A stretch of DNA of 31,327 nt from Paratrimastix pyriformis. Its lineage: Eukaryota; Preaxostyla; Paratrimastigidae. A program made the translations under genes and the position numbers. The first letter of the stretch is position 1. Each line of letters starts with the position of its first letter. The notes under the pieces were generated by a model. That model saw nothing but the letters and a program-made list of their open reading frames with translations, was not told where the DNA came from and ran no database searches. Positions 9,741 to 18,138 of the stretch are shown here, piece by piece. The stretch covers positions 1 through 31,327 of the forward strand of contig JAPMOS010000304.1 of assembly GCA_027972325.1 (NCBI GenBank), read 5' to 3'.

Positions 9741-10020
9741 AATTCGCTTTTTGCCTCTAATTTCGTTTGTAGCTCGAATGAATTGATGCTTAAATCAGTC
9801 AAAGCTGATTAAAATAAAATGCTCGTTTTACATAAAAAACATTGAGAAAAAAGATTTTGCTCTGAAGAATTCGATTTTTGCCTCAAATAACGTTTGTAGC
9901 TCGAGAAAATTAATGCTTAAATCATTCAAAGCTGATAAAATAAAATGCTCCTTTTCGATAAAAAATAATGAGAAAAAAAGATTTTGTTCTGAAGAAATCG
10001 ATTTTTGCCTCAAATAACAA
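9741..10020. repeat. 127-bp tandem repeat at the right edge of the virus-like element
   Basis: Three starts at 9741, 9868 and 9995 (period 127; two full copies and a short third). Each begins near AATTCG.TTTTTGCCTC and includes CGTTTGTAGCTCGA and ATGCTTAAATCA. Copies differ at a modest number of sites. The array stops just before base composition changes to that of the host. It could be a subterminal repeat, an origin or a remnant of the terminal inverted repeat; the opposite end is needed to tell. Confidence 0.7.
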
Positions 10021-10082
10021 CGCAAGCGTGAAAAATTGTGTGTGAAAATCGATTGTCTCAGAACTCTCCTTTTATAACTACT

Positions 10083-10256
10083 CACGAGCACGACTGCCAC
10101 GCCTCCAGCAGTGGCTCCGGGTCGGGCTTCCGTGCCTCCCAGAACCCCACGTGCAGCCCCGGTCACCGCCACGAGCACGACTGCAAAGCCTCCAGCAGTG
10201 GCTCCGGATCGAGCTTCCGTGCCTCCCAGAACGCCCCGCACCGCCACGAGTTCCAC
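10083..10256 (+). repeat. Two 87-bp direct repeats in the linker exon
   Basis: Copies start at 10,083 and 10,170 with CACGAGCACGACTGC and run through CCTCCAGCAGTGGCTCCG. They encode the 29-residue Pro/Thr/Ala repeat and probably arose by an in-frame tandem duplication. Confidence 0.75.
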
Positions 10257-10334
10257 CTCATCAGTCCCTCCCACAACTTCGAGTCCTCATCAGCCTCTGT
10301 CGTCGTCGAACACCGCCCCCCCGCCCCTCAATCG

Positions 10335-10385
10335 GTCTGTTTTTCTGTTTTACCTCTTGTGGGTTCCTTAAAACCTCTCCTCCAG
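10335..10385 (+). other. 51-base spliceosomal intron
   Basis: Begins GTCTGTTTTTC and ends CCTCTCCTCCAG. Its removal joins two open frames in phase (CG|G). The donor is GTCTGT rather than GTRAGT, a feature shared with most other introns in this window. Confidence 0.65.
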
Positions 10386-10952
10386 GATCTACCTCGTCTG
10401 GCAATCGGAGACAAAGGAAGTGTTGAAACTCACTCGACAGGCATTTTACGAACGGATCTTTCCGAAGCTGCTTGCAAGTTGGTTCCCGAGCACAAACCAT
10501 CTGAATCGCGGTCTCATCGTCCCTGTTCATTTTTTCGAGACCATGGCTGAGTACCGACTCTCCGGTGCCATCTGTGTTGAGTTGCACAAGGTACTTAACC
10601 GGTTGGGACTCACCTTCGGAAAAATCCTGTTTTCGATGACCTGCGGTCAAAGTGCTGATATCGAGAAGACCTACCAGTTCCTGACTTCAAGAGCCTTGAT
10701 GATTCTTGTGTGTCTGGATTCCGAGGCTGCATTCGGCGTCGACCGTGCCGTCGATGGCCACATGAGGCTGGATGAGCTTGCCCTCTGGGAACGCACTTTC
10801 CCCTTCTACGTCAAGGAGGTTTTTCATGACCGTTCCATGTTGGAACTCACTGACTACTACGGAGAACAGTTCCCCAAGGTATTCCTGGCTTGCGAACGTG
10901 AATACCTCGCTCTCTCCGAAGACGAACGGAAGACCTATGACTGGTCGATTCA

Positions 10953-11115
10953 TTCAGCCTCGGAGCCTCGGCGAACGAGTAATCAATCTCGACGACCTTC
11001 ATCTTCCCAAACCCCCAGGAAAATAGACATCACGTCAGGCAACGCAAAACGCGGCACTGACCACAAATAGAAAGAAATTCCATGTCAGCTGACACGGATA
11101 GTGTACCCTGCCCTT
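10953..11115. repeat. DIRS-family terminal repeat, copy 1
   Basis: Positions 10,953-11,029 (77 bp) are identical to the right arm of the internal complementary region at 21,717-21,793. Positions 11,002-11,115 match 20,701-20,814 at 113 of 114 sites. The left edge lies exactly where a host reading frame stops, so it marks an insertion boundary. DIRS elements do not make target-site duplications, and none is seen. It is the opposite type of terminus from the copy at 20,676. Confidence 0.75.
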
Positions 11116-11722
11116 TCTTCCGTCCAAAGTAGGAAGAATGAGAGCTACTCATCGGTAAGGGGGGGCTGTGCTCATGACTAGTCTCCGTATTCACCCGACA
11201 TTCAAAGAAGGAGGTAGTCACCTCGGGTTCAGTTGTGGTGGTCTCCAAAGGTTCGATGGTGGTCTGCTCAGGCACGGGCTCGGTGGTCTGCTCTGGCACG
11301 GTGGTCTGCTCAGGCTCAGGGGTCTCCTCGGGCTCGGCGGTGGGCGGCTCGGGTAGCACGCTCGCCCGCGCATGTTCGCTGCTGGAAGAATGCTCGGCTG
11401 ATGGAATGAAGACGACTGGGTGATGTTGATCGGCATCTTGGCTGGCATGTTGGATCTCCTCTTGTTCCTGTTCGGTCGCCTCGTGTTCCTGGCTGGCGCG
11501 TTGGGTCTCCTCTTGCTCAGCTTCATCTTCGGTGACAGTGTCCAGGCGAAGAGGCGAGGCCGGCGCTGCATCGGCGGCGGATGACTTGGGTTCAGCGCGC
11601 GCACGTTTCCTCGAATGGCCTCGCGGTTAGTCCTCCGAGGAGTCATCCCGCGAGTGACGAGGAGTCGGGTAACGGCGGCCGCTGCGCGTCTCACGCAGTT
11701 CCTGAGTGCTTTCCTTGGGCAT
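11030..11722 (-). CDS. Acidic Pro/Thr/Glu-rich reading frame, possibly element-encoded
   Basis: Minus-strand coding-like sequence from an ATG at 11,722 (MPKESTQELRETRSGRRYP). It continues through a basic patch (HSRKRARAEPKSS), a Glu/Gln-rich stretch (EDEAEQEETQRASQEHEA) and repeats such as EPEQTTVPEQTTEPVPEQ, and it runs into the DIRS terminal repeat. No domain is recognised. Codon use and the low stop density over about 600 bases favour real coding origin, although the frame is not continuous over its whole length. It may be a gag-like or regulatory protein of the element ending at 10,953, or a displaced host exon. Confidence 0.35.
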
Positions 11723-11776
11723 TTTGGCGGGATCAAGTGTGGCTATTACCCAAGGTTAGAGCCACTAAACCATCAA

Positions 11777-13705
11777 ATGTTTGTCGGGGGTACTAAAATC
11801 CATACCGGCGGTATGGATTTTCAATAGAAATCGAATTTTTCGAGGTGGTGTTCCGACATCATACCGGCGGTATGGATTTTCAATAGAAATCGAATTTTTC
11901 GAGGTGGTGTTCCGACATCATCCCAAGTGTTTTTTCGATGAAACTCATCGATTTGCATCATCAGAACCCGGATCGCGATGTTTGTCGGGGGTACTAAAAT
12001 CCATACCGGCGGTATGGATTTTCAATAGAAATCGAATTTTTCGAGGTGGTGTTCTGACATCATCCCAAGTGTTTTTTCGATGAAACTCATCGATTTGCAT
12101 CATCAGAACCGGTATCACGATGTTTGTCGGGGGTACTAAAATCCATACCGGCGGTATGGATTTTCAATAGAAATCGAATTTTTCGAGGTGGTGTTCCGAC
12201 ATCATCCCAAGTGTTTTTTCGATGAAACTCATCGATTTGCATCATCAGAACCCGTATCACGATGTTTGTCGGGGGTACTAAAATCCATACCGGCGGTATG
12301 GATTTTCAATAGAAATCGAATTTTTCGAGGTGGTGTTCTGACATCATCCCAAGTGTTTTTTCGATGAAACTCATCGATTTGCATCATCAGAACCCGGATC
12401 GCGATGTTTGTCGGGGGTACTAAAATCCATACCGGCGGTATGGATTTTCAATAGAAATCGAATTTTTCGAGGTGGTGTTCCGACATCATCCCAAGTGTTT
12501 TTTCGATGAAACTCATCGATTTGTATCATCAGAACCGGTATCACGATGTTTGTCGGGGGTACTAAAATCCATACCGGCGGTATGGATTTTCAATAGAAAT
12601 CGAATTTTTCGAGGTGGTGTTCCGACATCATCCCAAGTGTTTTTTCGATGAAACTCATCGATTTACATCATCAGAACCGGTATCACGATGTTTGTCGGGG
12701 GTACTAAAATCCATACCGGCGGTATGGATTTTCAATAGAAATCGAATTTTTCGAGGTGGTGTTCCGACATCATACCGGCGGTATGGATTTTCAATAGAAA
12801 TCGAATTTTTCGAGGTGGTGTTCTGACATCATCCCAAGTGTTTTTTCGATGAAACTCATCGATTTGCATCATCAGAACCCGTATCGCGATGTTTGTCGGG
12901 GGTACTAAAATCCATACCGGCGGTATGGATTTTCAATAGAAATCGAATTTTTCGAGGTGGTGTTCTGACATCATCCCAAGTGTTTTTTCGATGAAACTCA
13001 TCGATTTGCATCATCAGAACCCGTATCGCGATGTTTGTCGGGGGTACTAAAATCCATACCGGCGGTATGGATTTTCAATAGAAATCGAATTTTTCGAGGT
13101 GGTGTTCTGACATCATCCCAAGTGTTTTTTCGATGAAACTCATCGATTTACATCATCAGAACCGGTATCACGATGTTTGTCGGGGGTACTAAAATCCATA
13201 CCGGCGGTATGGATTTTCAATAGAAATCGAATTTTTCGAGGTGGTGTTCCGACATCATCCCAAGTGTTTTTTCGATGAAACTCATCGATTTGTATCATCA
13301 GAACCGGTATCACGATGTTTGTCGGGGGTACTAAAATCCATACCGGCGGTATGGATTTTCAATAGAAATCGAATTTTTCGAGGTGGTGTTCCGACATCAT
13401 CCCAAGTGTTTTTTCGATGAAACTCATCGATTTACATCATCAGAACCGGTATCACGATGTTTGTCGGGGGTACTAAAATCCATACCGGCGGTATGGATTT
13501 TCAATAGAAATCGAATTTTTCGAGGTGGTGTTCCGACATCATCCCAAGTGTTTTTTCGATGAAACTCATCGATTTGCATCATCAGAACCCGTATCGCGAT
13601 GTTTGTCGGGGGTACTAAAATCCATACCGGCGGTATGGATTTTCAATAGAAATCGAATTTTTCGAGGTGGTGTTCTGACATCGAATTTTTCGAGGTGGTG
13701 GTGTT
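11777..13705. repeat. 142-bp satellite array, 12 full copies and one partial
   Basis: Units begin ATGTTTGTCGGGGGTACT at 11777, 11978, 12120, 12262, 12404, 12546, 12688, 12889, 13031, 13173, 13315, 13457 and 13599. Spacing is 142 bp except for two 201-bp units (11,777 and 12,688), which contain the same 59-bp internal duplication. Each unit has two palindromes: CCATACCGGCGGTATGG (8-bp arms, 1-base centre) and TCGATGAAACTCATCGA (7-bp arms). Diagnostic variants recur with a five-unit period (units 5-6-7-8 resemble 10-11-12-13), indicating block amplification. Copies are nearly identical, so the array is young or homogenised. Short ORFs within it are incidental. Confidence 0.95.
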
Positions 13706-13777
13706 CTCATTCAACTCGCGAGGTGGACCTTACCCCGGGTTCTAACCTTTGTTAACGCGCCTTTTTGCCGTTTTCAG

Positions 13778-14945
13778 ATGAACTCGATCGATTGGAACCA
13801 GTTCCACACCCCCCAAGAAGCCATTGAGTATTGCGAGGGTGCGATCGGCCAGGACCCCCGAAATGGGCCGAGGGTTACCAGGCGATCAATTGGTTTGTTT
13901 TACTCGCTCCCTCGTTTTCCGAAACTTGTTGTCATAGCTTCCGTCGACGCCTCTCCTCCCTCACCCAGCCGTTGGGCGCGGGGCTCATGACGCCCTACCA
14001 TCTGGAGCTGATTCGACAGACTTTTGACGGCCTTTTCCGGCCGTCCTCACCTGATTCCGCCGGCAAAGACCTCCTCCTCGACATCGGTGGGGAGGAGGAC
14101 GAGCCTGAACGCGAGGAGCCCTCGTCCGTATTTGCATCGCACCTCCGGCTCGGTGCTAAATTCGTTCTTTGTTAGGTCTCCCGCCCCGCCGCCACGCACA
14201 CCGCACCAGGAGCGCCCCTGCCCCGACCCCTACCGCCCCGAAGGCCCCGACCGCCCTGACCGCCCGTCCGACGACGCCCGCCTCTGGCGCCGTCGAGCAC
14301 AAGGACAAGGGAACTGGAGCCGCTCGGCCGTCTGTCGGAGCGGGTTCTGGCCTTCCCAGCTGATTCTTTTTGGATTTCAGAATCCTGGACGACGATGATG
14401 TGCCGAGCCCGCCCAAGCCCAAGAAGGCGGCCCCGGCGGCCGCCAAGCCCAAGAAGGATCGCGAGGCCCCGAAGAAGGCAAGAAGGCGGCCCCGGTGGCC
14501 GCCAAGTCCAAGAAGGAGGCCGCCAAGGAGGCGAAGGCCGCGGCCCCGGCCCCCGCCACCGGCCCGCCGGAAGCCTGGGCCGCCTCATGAGGCCAAGGAG
14601 GCTGCGGAGGCGAAGGGCTCGGACGACGCCCCCAGGAGGACGCCAGGCCGCGGCACCGGCACAAGCACCCGGCCCCAGTGGAGATCTCCTCCTCGTCGTC
14701 GGACGAGGGCGGCCGTGCCCCGAACCCAAGGCGAAGGCCGAGCGCAAGCGGGCCCGGCCGACCGACCCGGACGACTTCTCCCCGGAGGCCGCTCGCCAAG
14801 TACTGCAGTCCGTCGTTGATCTCGTCAATGCGTACCTTGCGCGCCACCCTCCCTCCTCCCACCCCGCTCGCCAAGTAATGCAGTCGGTCGTTGATATCGT
14901 CAATGCGTACCTTGCGCGCCACCCTGCCTCCTCCCACCACTCGTG
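13778..14945 (+). pseudogene. Spliced host-type gene, N-terminal part, with frame changes
   Basis: A clear acceptor (TTTTTGCCGTTTTCAG) ends at 13,777, before MNSIDWNQFHTPQEAIEYCE. Introns are supported at 13,893-13,937, 14,128-14,175 and 14,330-14,380. Exons encode a short globular start, then LMTPYHLELIRQTFDGLF, an acidic DIGGEEDEPEREEPS, a Pro/Thr/Ala linker (APTPTAPKAPTALTARPTTP), ILDDDDVPSPPKPKKAAP, Lys/Ala-rich repeats, and a helical end with two 25-residue repeats. The coherent protein reading switches frame several times (near 13,850, 14,200, 14,480 and 14,600). It is therefore either decayed or carries sequencing indels in GC-rich runs. It probably forms one gene with the ParB-like exons downstream. 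Family unknown; a nuclear, DNA-associated protein would suit the charged linkers. Confidence 0.5.
14790..14939 (+). repeat. 75-bp coding tandem duplication
   Basis: Copies at 14,790 and 14,865 start CGCTCGCCAAGTA and encode ARQVLQSVVDLVNAYLARHP and a near-identical second unit ending in SSHH. Only a few bases differ, so the duplication is recent. Each unit is an amphipathic helix followed by a short Pro/Ser/His turn. Confidence 0.8.
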
Positions 14946-15003
14946 ACCTGTTTTCATCGTTTCCCTTTTTTGAACAAGTTACTGACTGCACATTCCTTTC
15001 GCT

Positions 15004-15924
15004 TTGTTCCGGGTTGTTGGGGGGCTCTTCGATCTCTCTCTGTCGGAAAAGTGCCACGGCAAGAGGGCCCATGTGCTGCTGAGCTCCATCGACCCCTGCC
15101 CGAGCCTCGCCCGGCCCCTTGCCTACGAGCGCCTCGGAGCAATTGTGGAATGGTTCGAGAAGCTGGGAGCGGCCGTCCTGTTCAGCATAATCGTCCAAAC
15201 GTCGGCCCTGGACGAGGCTCGATACCAGGTGGTCGACGGCTCGCACCGGTCTGACAATGCTCTTTTTGGTGGATCGGCCTCTAATCGTGCCCCTAGGTTC
15301 CAGGTTGCGCGCATCATCGTGGACCCGCGCCGGGTCTCCGAGTTGCCGCCCGAGATCACCGCAGAACAGCGGACCGAGCTTCGCCAAAGGGTGGAGAAGC
15401 TCAACAAGCTACACCCCCAGATCCGGCAGGTCTCTTGCACGTTGTCTCCGCCCTCATAACAACGCACCTCTTCCCCCTGCACAGCACCTGAAGGAGGACT
15501 ACATCGACGTGGCCGTTTACAACACTCTCGATCCGGAGGCCATGCTCGAGCTGCAACATCGGGTCAACCTGCTTACTCACGACGCGCGGTTTGGAAGCAG
15601 CACCTTCGACGTCCTGCTGAACCTCAAGCGTGCATCCCTCCAAGTCTGTCGTCTCCCGTCTCTTGATTATCATCACCCCACCTCCCCGCCCTTATCAGGC
15701 CCCCAAGCGCTACATCCGTGAGGATCCTGACTTTGCCACACATTTGGAACCCGCCCTCAAGGAGCTGCACTTCCCCAAAGGCGAAGACGCCCCGGCCAAG
15801 CTTGTGAAGATTCTGGATCTCCCTGGAGATGCTGTGTGCCCTCTCCCAGCTCCCGGTTGAGCGACAGCCGTCAGCCACGAACCTGTGGCGCATCTTTGAG
15901 GTCCGCATGCACCAACCATTTCCC
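15004..15924 (+). CDS. Multi-exon gene with a ParB-like nuclease/CTPase-type domain
   Basis: Exons 15,004(?)-15,248, 15,297-15,429, 15,485-15,643 and from 15,699 are joined in phase by introns of 48, 55 and 55 bases. The protein reads HVLLSSIDP, then RLGAIVEWFEKLGAAVLFSI, then YQVVDGSHR joined across an intron to FQVARIIVDP. A strand-helix-strand with 'VVDGxHR' is the hallmark of the ParB N-terminal/sulfiredoxin-like fold, which binds nucleotides or DNA in ParB and related proteins. Helical segments follow (HLKEDYIDVAVYNTLDPEAM, RYIREDPDFATHLEPALKEL). The end is uncertain: one frame stops at 15,860; an alternative intron at 15,804-15,849 leads to LPVERQPSATNLWRIFE and a further candidate intron at 15,901-15,940. 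True start and substrate are unknown. Plasmid-type partition is not implied; eukaryotic ParB-like domains have varied roles. Confidence 0.6.
15249..15296 (+). other. 48-base intron inside the ParB-like motif
   Basis: Begins GTCTGACAATG and ends CGTGCCCCTAG, with CTAAT as a possible branch site. Its length is a multiple of three, so the frame stays open if it is retained. Its removal creates the contiguous VVDGSHRF motif, which is strong evidence that it is real. Confidence 0.75.
15430..15484 (+). other. 55-base intron
   Basis: GTCTCTTGCACG at the donor and a pyrimidine-rich CTTCCCCCTGCACAG acceptor, phase 0. Joins PQIRQ to HLKED. Confidence 0.75.
15644..15698 (+). other. 55-base intron
   Basis: GTCTGTCGTCTC at the donor and CCGCCCTTATCAG at the acceptor, phase 0. 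Joins KRASLQ to APKRYI. Confidence 0.75.
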
Positions 15925-15940
15925 TGACTCTGCTGGTCAG

Positions 15941-16954
15941 ACCCCCGTTGCTGCTTCCCCAGTCTCCGGCCCTCTTCCTGCCGCAATCGATGGCCAATCA
16001 ATCCCCGCTGGGGACTCCGCCTTGGCCAGCGTGGGTGGTCCGGGTGTCGGGCCACCCGGTCAACCGGAAGAAGGCCAGGGCCCGCTTCGGACCTTCTCTG
16101 TCGGTCCCGGTGGACGATCTGATCGGTCGCCTCCCCCTGGGCTGGGGAGAGAGGATGACGAGTGGTCCTGTCCCAGCTGTTGGGTCGATTGCTGCGACTC
16201 GCTAGGGCTGGAAGCGACCGAGCTCGCCCGCCCCAGTCCGGAGCGGACGGGCACCGCCACTTCGGCGGCGGGAGGGTTCGTCCCTCAGTTGCCCATGGGC
16301 CTTTCGGAGAGGGCGCGCCGCCTTATCGGGGCGCGTTTGGAACCCTCGACTCAGAAAGCCTATGCGGCGGCTTGGAAGCGCTATACCACTTGGTGCGCAG
16401 CTCGGGGCAGGGACCCTTGCCTTCGGGACCGGGTGGGGCTTGCAGTCCAGACAGCCAATTTTGTGGCGGACGAGCAGGCCGAGTTGCAGCTGGGGTACTC
16501 TGCATGCAAGTCTCGCGTGGCAGCGATCTCCACCAATTTGAAGCCGATTCTTGGCTTCGCGGTCGGGGAGGAACCCTCAGTGTCGGCCCTCATGACGGGT
16601 GTCAGGAAGGTCCGCCCGGAGCTTCCGCGGTATGCGGAACACCCTGATCTGGGGGTGATCTGGGCGCTCTTGGATCGTTGGGGGCCCAACGATGCCTTGG
16701 AAGATTGGCAGTTGGTCGCGAAAGTGGCGACCCTCCTGCTCATCTTTGGGTTGCGGAAAGCGGACCAAGTCAGGATTGATCTGACCAGGTCTGACATTGG
16801 CAAGGACGCTCTCCGTTTCCGGGCCCTTACGAAGGAAACGAGAGCGATGCTCTGGGTTACCCAGCCCATCCCAGCCTTCTCCTTCACGAGTTCGGAGAAC
16901 GAGGGACAGCCTTCGTGGGATAGCCCCAAACAAACCCAAACCAAGAAAGAGTGA
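15941..16954 (+). mobile_element. Tyrosine recombinase fragment (DIRS- or Crypton-like fossil)
   Basis: From about 16,290 the frame reads LSERARRLIGARLEPSTQKA, then YAAAWKRYTTWCAARG, a SAM-like N-terminal DNA-binding domain of the tyrosine recombinase superfamily. AALMTG-type and helical segments follow, then VATLLLIFGLRKADQVRIDL, which fits the first catalytic-Arg box. The preceding 100 residues are low-complexity Pro/Gly/Ser and may be linker. These recombinases integrate circular DNA intermediates in DIRS and Crypton elements. The copy is partial and broken. It is clearly different in sequence from the recombinase at 21.7-22.9 kb, so it belongs to another lineage. It lies directly after the ParB-like gene, and a candidate intron at 15,901-15,940 would place both in one frame. 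Confidence 0.6.
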
Positions 16955-17880
16955 ACACTTGCACAGCAAGCACGCAAAACGGCACTGACATCCAAAAATT
17001 TATCAAAAAGAATTTGACATGTCATGTCAGTGCCGGCAGTCGACTTGTCCTTTTGCGCAATAAGCAAATCGCAACGCATCTTTTATTCCCGGGTTTTCGG
17101 GTTTCTATGCTTTTTCAAGAATTTTCGAATAGTTACTCGAGAGCTCTGAAGACCTTGCATTTTGTTTCGTCGAGTTGGGTTGACTTTTGGAATGATCTAA
17201 GAGATGTCGGCCAACGTGCCGCTCCTTTGGCGCTCTGAAAGTGCTGGCCTTATTTCAATTGATTTTTCAAGGCCGCCTTGTCACTTTTCAACCCCTGCCT
17301 TGTAGCCTTGAACGACTGATCTCATTGATCAACTCATCGCGTCTCTCTCTTCCCACCTCCTCGTGGGTCGCCGCGTTTTACTTTGTGAGGGTTACAGGCC
17401 CTTTTGCCGGCCTCTCAAGGACGGACTGGAGAAGAATCACCTGGAATCTCAGAATCTGGGTCCTCCTTTCCGGGTCTGTGGCGTCACAATAGCACTCGCT
17501 TTATATTTTGTTTTTCACAAACCAAAAACGGAAGGAAACAAAAACTTCCAAACAAAGATCAGAAAAAACCAAAACGGAAAAGCAAAGAAAGATAGTCTTT
17601 ATTCCGTTTTCGTGACCGTCCTGCGTGCAACTTTGAACTGGCTGAGCTCGTTGGGCTTGGGCCAATTTGCGCCATCCTCCGCAAAGACTTTCGGTTGGGG
17701 TATCACCCCAGTTTCCTTTGGAATGGCACTGTTCGTTGGTGCCTGGTCACCGTGACATGCGCTGGAATACTCATTGCTTCGGGACGAAGGATGCCTGCTT
17801 GAGGTGTCGGTTCAGTTTCAAAGCAACCTTGATACATACGTTCACTGACAGACCCACCAGACCACCACGTCACGTTTTGA
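16955..17880. other. Stretch without a supportable gene
   Basis: Mixed composition with an A-rich patch (about 17,515-17,600). Apart from the inverted repeat at 16,980-17,035, I see no gene, RNA or mobile-element signature. Confidence 0.45.
16980..17035. repeat. Perfect 12-bp inverted repeat, related to the DIRS terminus
   Basis: Arms CGGCACTGACAT (16,980-16,991) and ATGTCAGTGCCG (17,024-17,035) flank a 32-base A-rich loop. The flanking and loop sequence (ACGCAAAACGGCACTGAC, then GACATGTCATGTCAG) resembles ACGCAAAACGCGGCACTGAC...CATGTCAGCTGAC in the DIRS terminal repeats at 11,040 and 20,740. It may be a diverged terminus of a related element. Confidence 0.65.
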
Positions 17881-17881
17881 G

Positions 17882-18138
17882 CGAATCAGTTTGATACTCT
17901 GCTCATTCGGCCCCACGGGGCTCGTTCGACACGCCAGCAACCTCTGTTGTACAGTCTGTTTAATTCCTTTGAAGGAATTTATTCACTGGTCGATTTGACT
18001 TTGCGGTTGAAAGGGCTGACGAATCAGTTCGATACTCTGTTCGTTCGACCCCACGGTGCTCGTTTGGCACAACAACAAACTTTTTCATACAGTCTGTTCA
18101 ATTCCTTTGAAGGAATTTCATCACCAGTGTCATTTGAC
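17882..18138. repeat. Diverged 138-bp direct repeat with a palindrome
   Basis: Copies begin CGAATCAGTT at 17,882 and 18,020. Each includes the perfect dyad AATTCCTTTGAAGGAATT (17,962-17,979 and 18,100-18,117), while the surrounding bases differ at many sites. Function unknown; conservation of the dyad in otherwise diverged copies is notable. Confidence 0.7.

Larger units (their letters stand above)
1..10030. mobile_element. Polinton-like virus / virophage-like fossil, right-hand part
   Basis: AT-rich block carrying a packaging ATPase, a double-jelly-roll capsid gene, a minor-capsid candidate, a fibre and a viral-type DNA-binding protein, in compact divergent and convergent blocks. This gene set is typical of Polinton-like viruses and virophages. 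The left end lies outside the window; the right end falls near 10,030, where base composition jumps and host-type spliced coding sequence begins. No polymerase, helicase, integrase or protease gene is visible. The element is broken: several breaks in the capsid genes and two or three near the end of the fibre gene, while four genes remain open. That mixture suggests a fairly young but decaying copy. Family placement is inferred from gene content, not from a search. Confidence 0.8.
10083..10953 (+). pseudogene. Host-type spliced gene fragment cut by a DIRS terminus
   Basis: Exon 1 (about 10,083-10,334) encodes a Pro/Thr/Ala-rich linker made of two 29-residue repeats (TSTTA.PPAVAP.RASVPP). A 51-base intron follows at 10,335-10,385 (GTCTGT...CTCCAG, pyrimidine-rich). 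Exon 2 runs from 10,386 to 10,953 in the matching frame, joining LNR to IYLVWQSETKE. It encodes about 190 residues of globular, helical protein (for example LTRQAFYERIFPKLLASWF and DELALWERTFPFYVKEVF). I do not recognise the family. The frame is cut at 10,953 by sequence identical to a DIRS internal complementary region, so the C terminus is replaced. On the left, coding sequence fades near the virus-like element, with an in-frame stop just before 10,083. The gene therefore seems to be sandwiched between two insertions. Confidence 0.55.

Noticed and set aside
9828-10274. 148-codon minus-strand ORF with GGTEAR repeats
   Set aside because: Antisense to the linker exon and runs across the virus-host composition boundary.
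11777-13705. CRISPR-like array
   Set aside because: The units are contiguous 142-bp tandem copies without unique spacers, in a eukaryotic context.
11781-13755. Short repeated plus-strand ORFs in the satellite
   Set aside because: They are the same 142-bp unit read in a chance open frame; the unit length is not a multiple of three and stops recur.
14172-15387. Long minus-strand ORFs opposite the spliced gene
   Set aside because: Shadow frames: the plus strand has in-phase introns and the ParB-like motif.
15004-15924. Bacterial plasmid partition gene (ParB)
   Set aside because: The motif is split by spliceosomal introns, no ParA or partition site is nearby, and the domain occurs in eukaryotic proteins with other roles.
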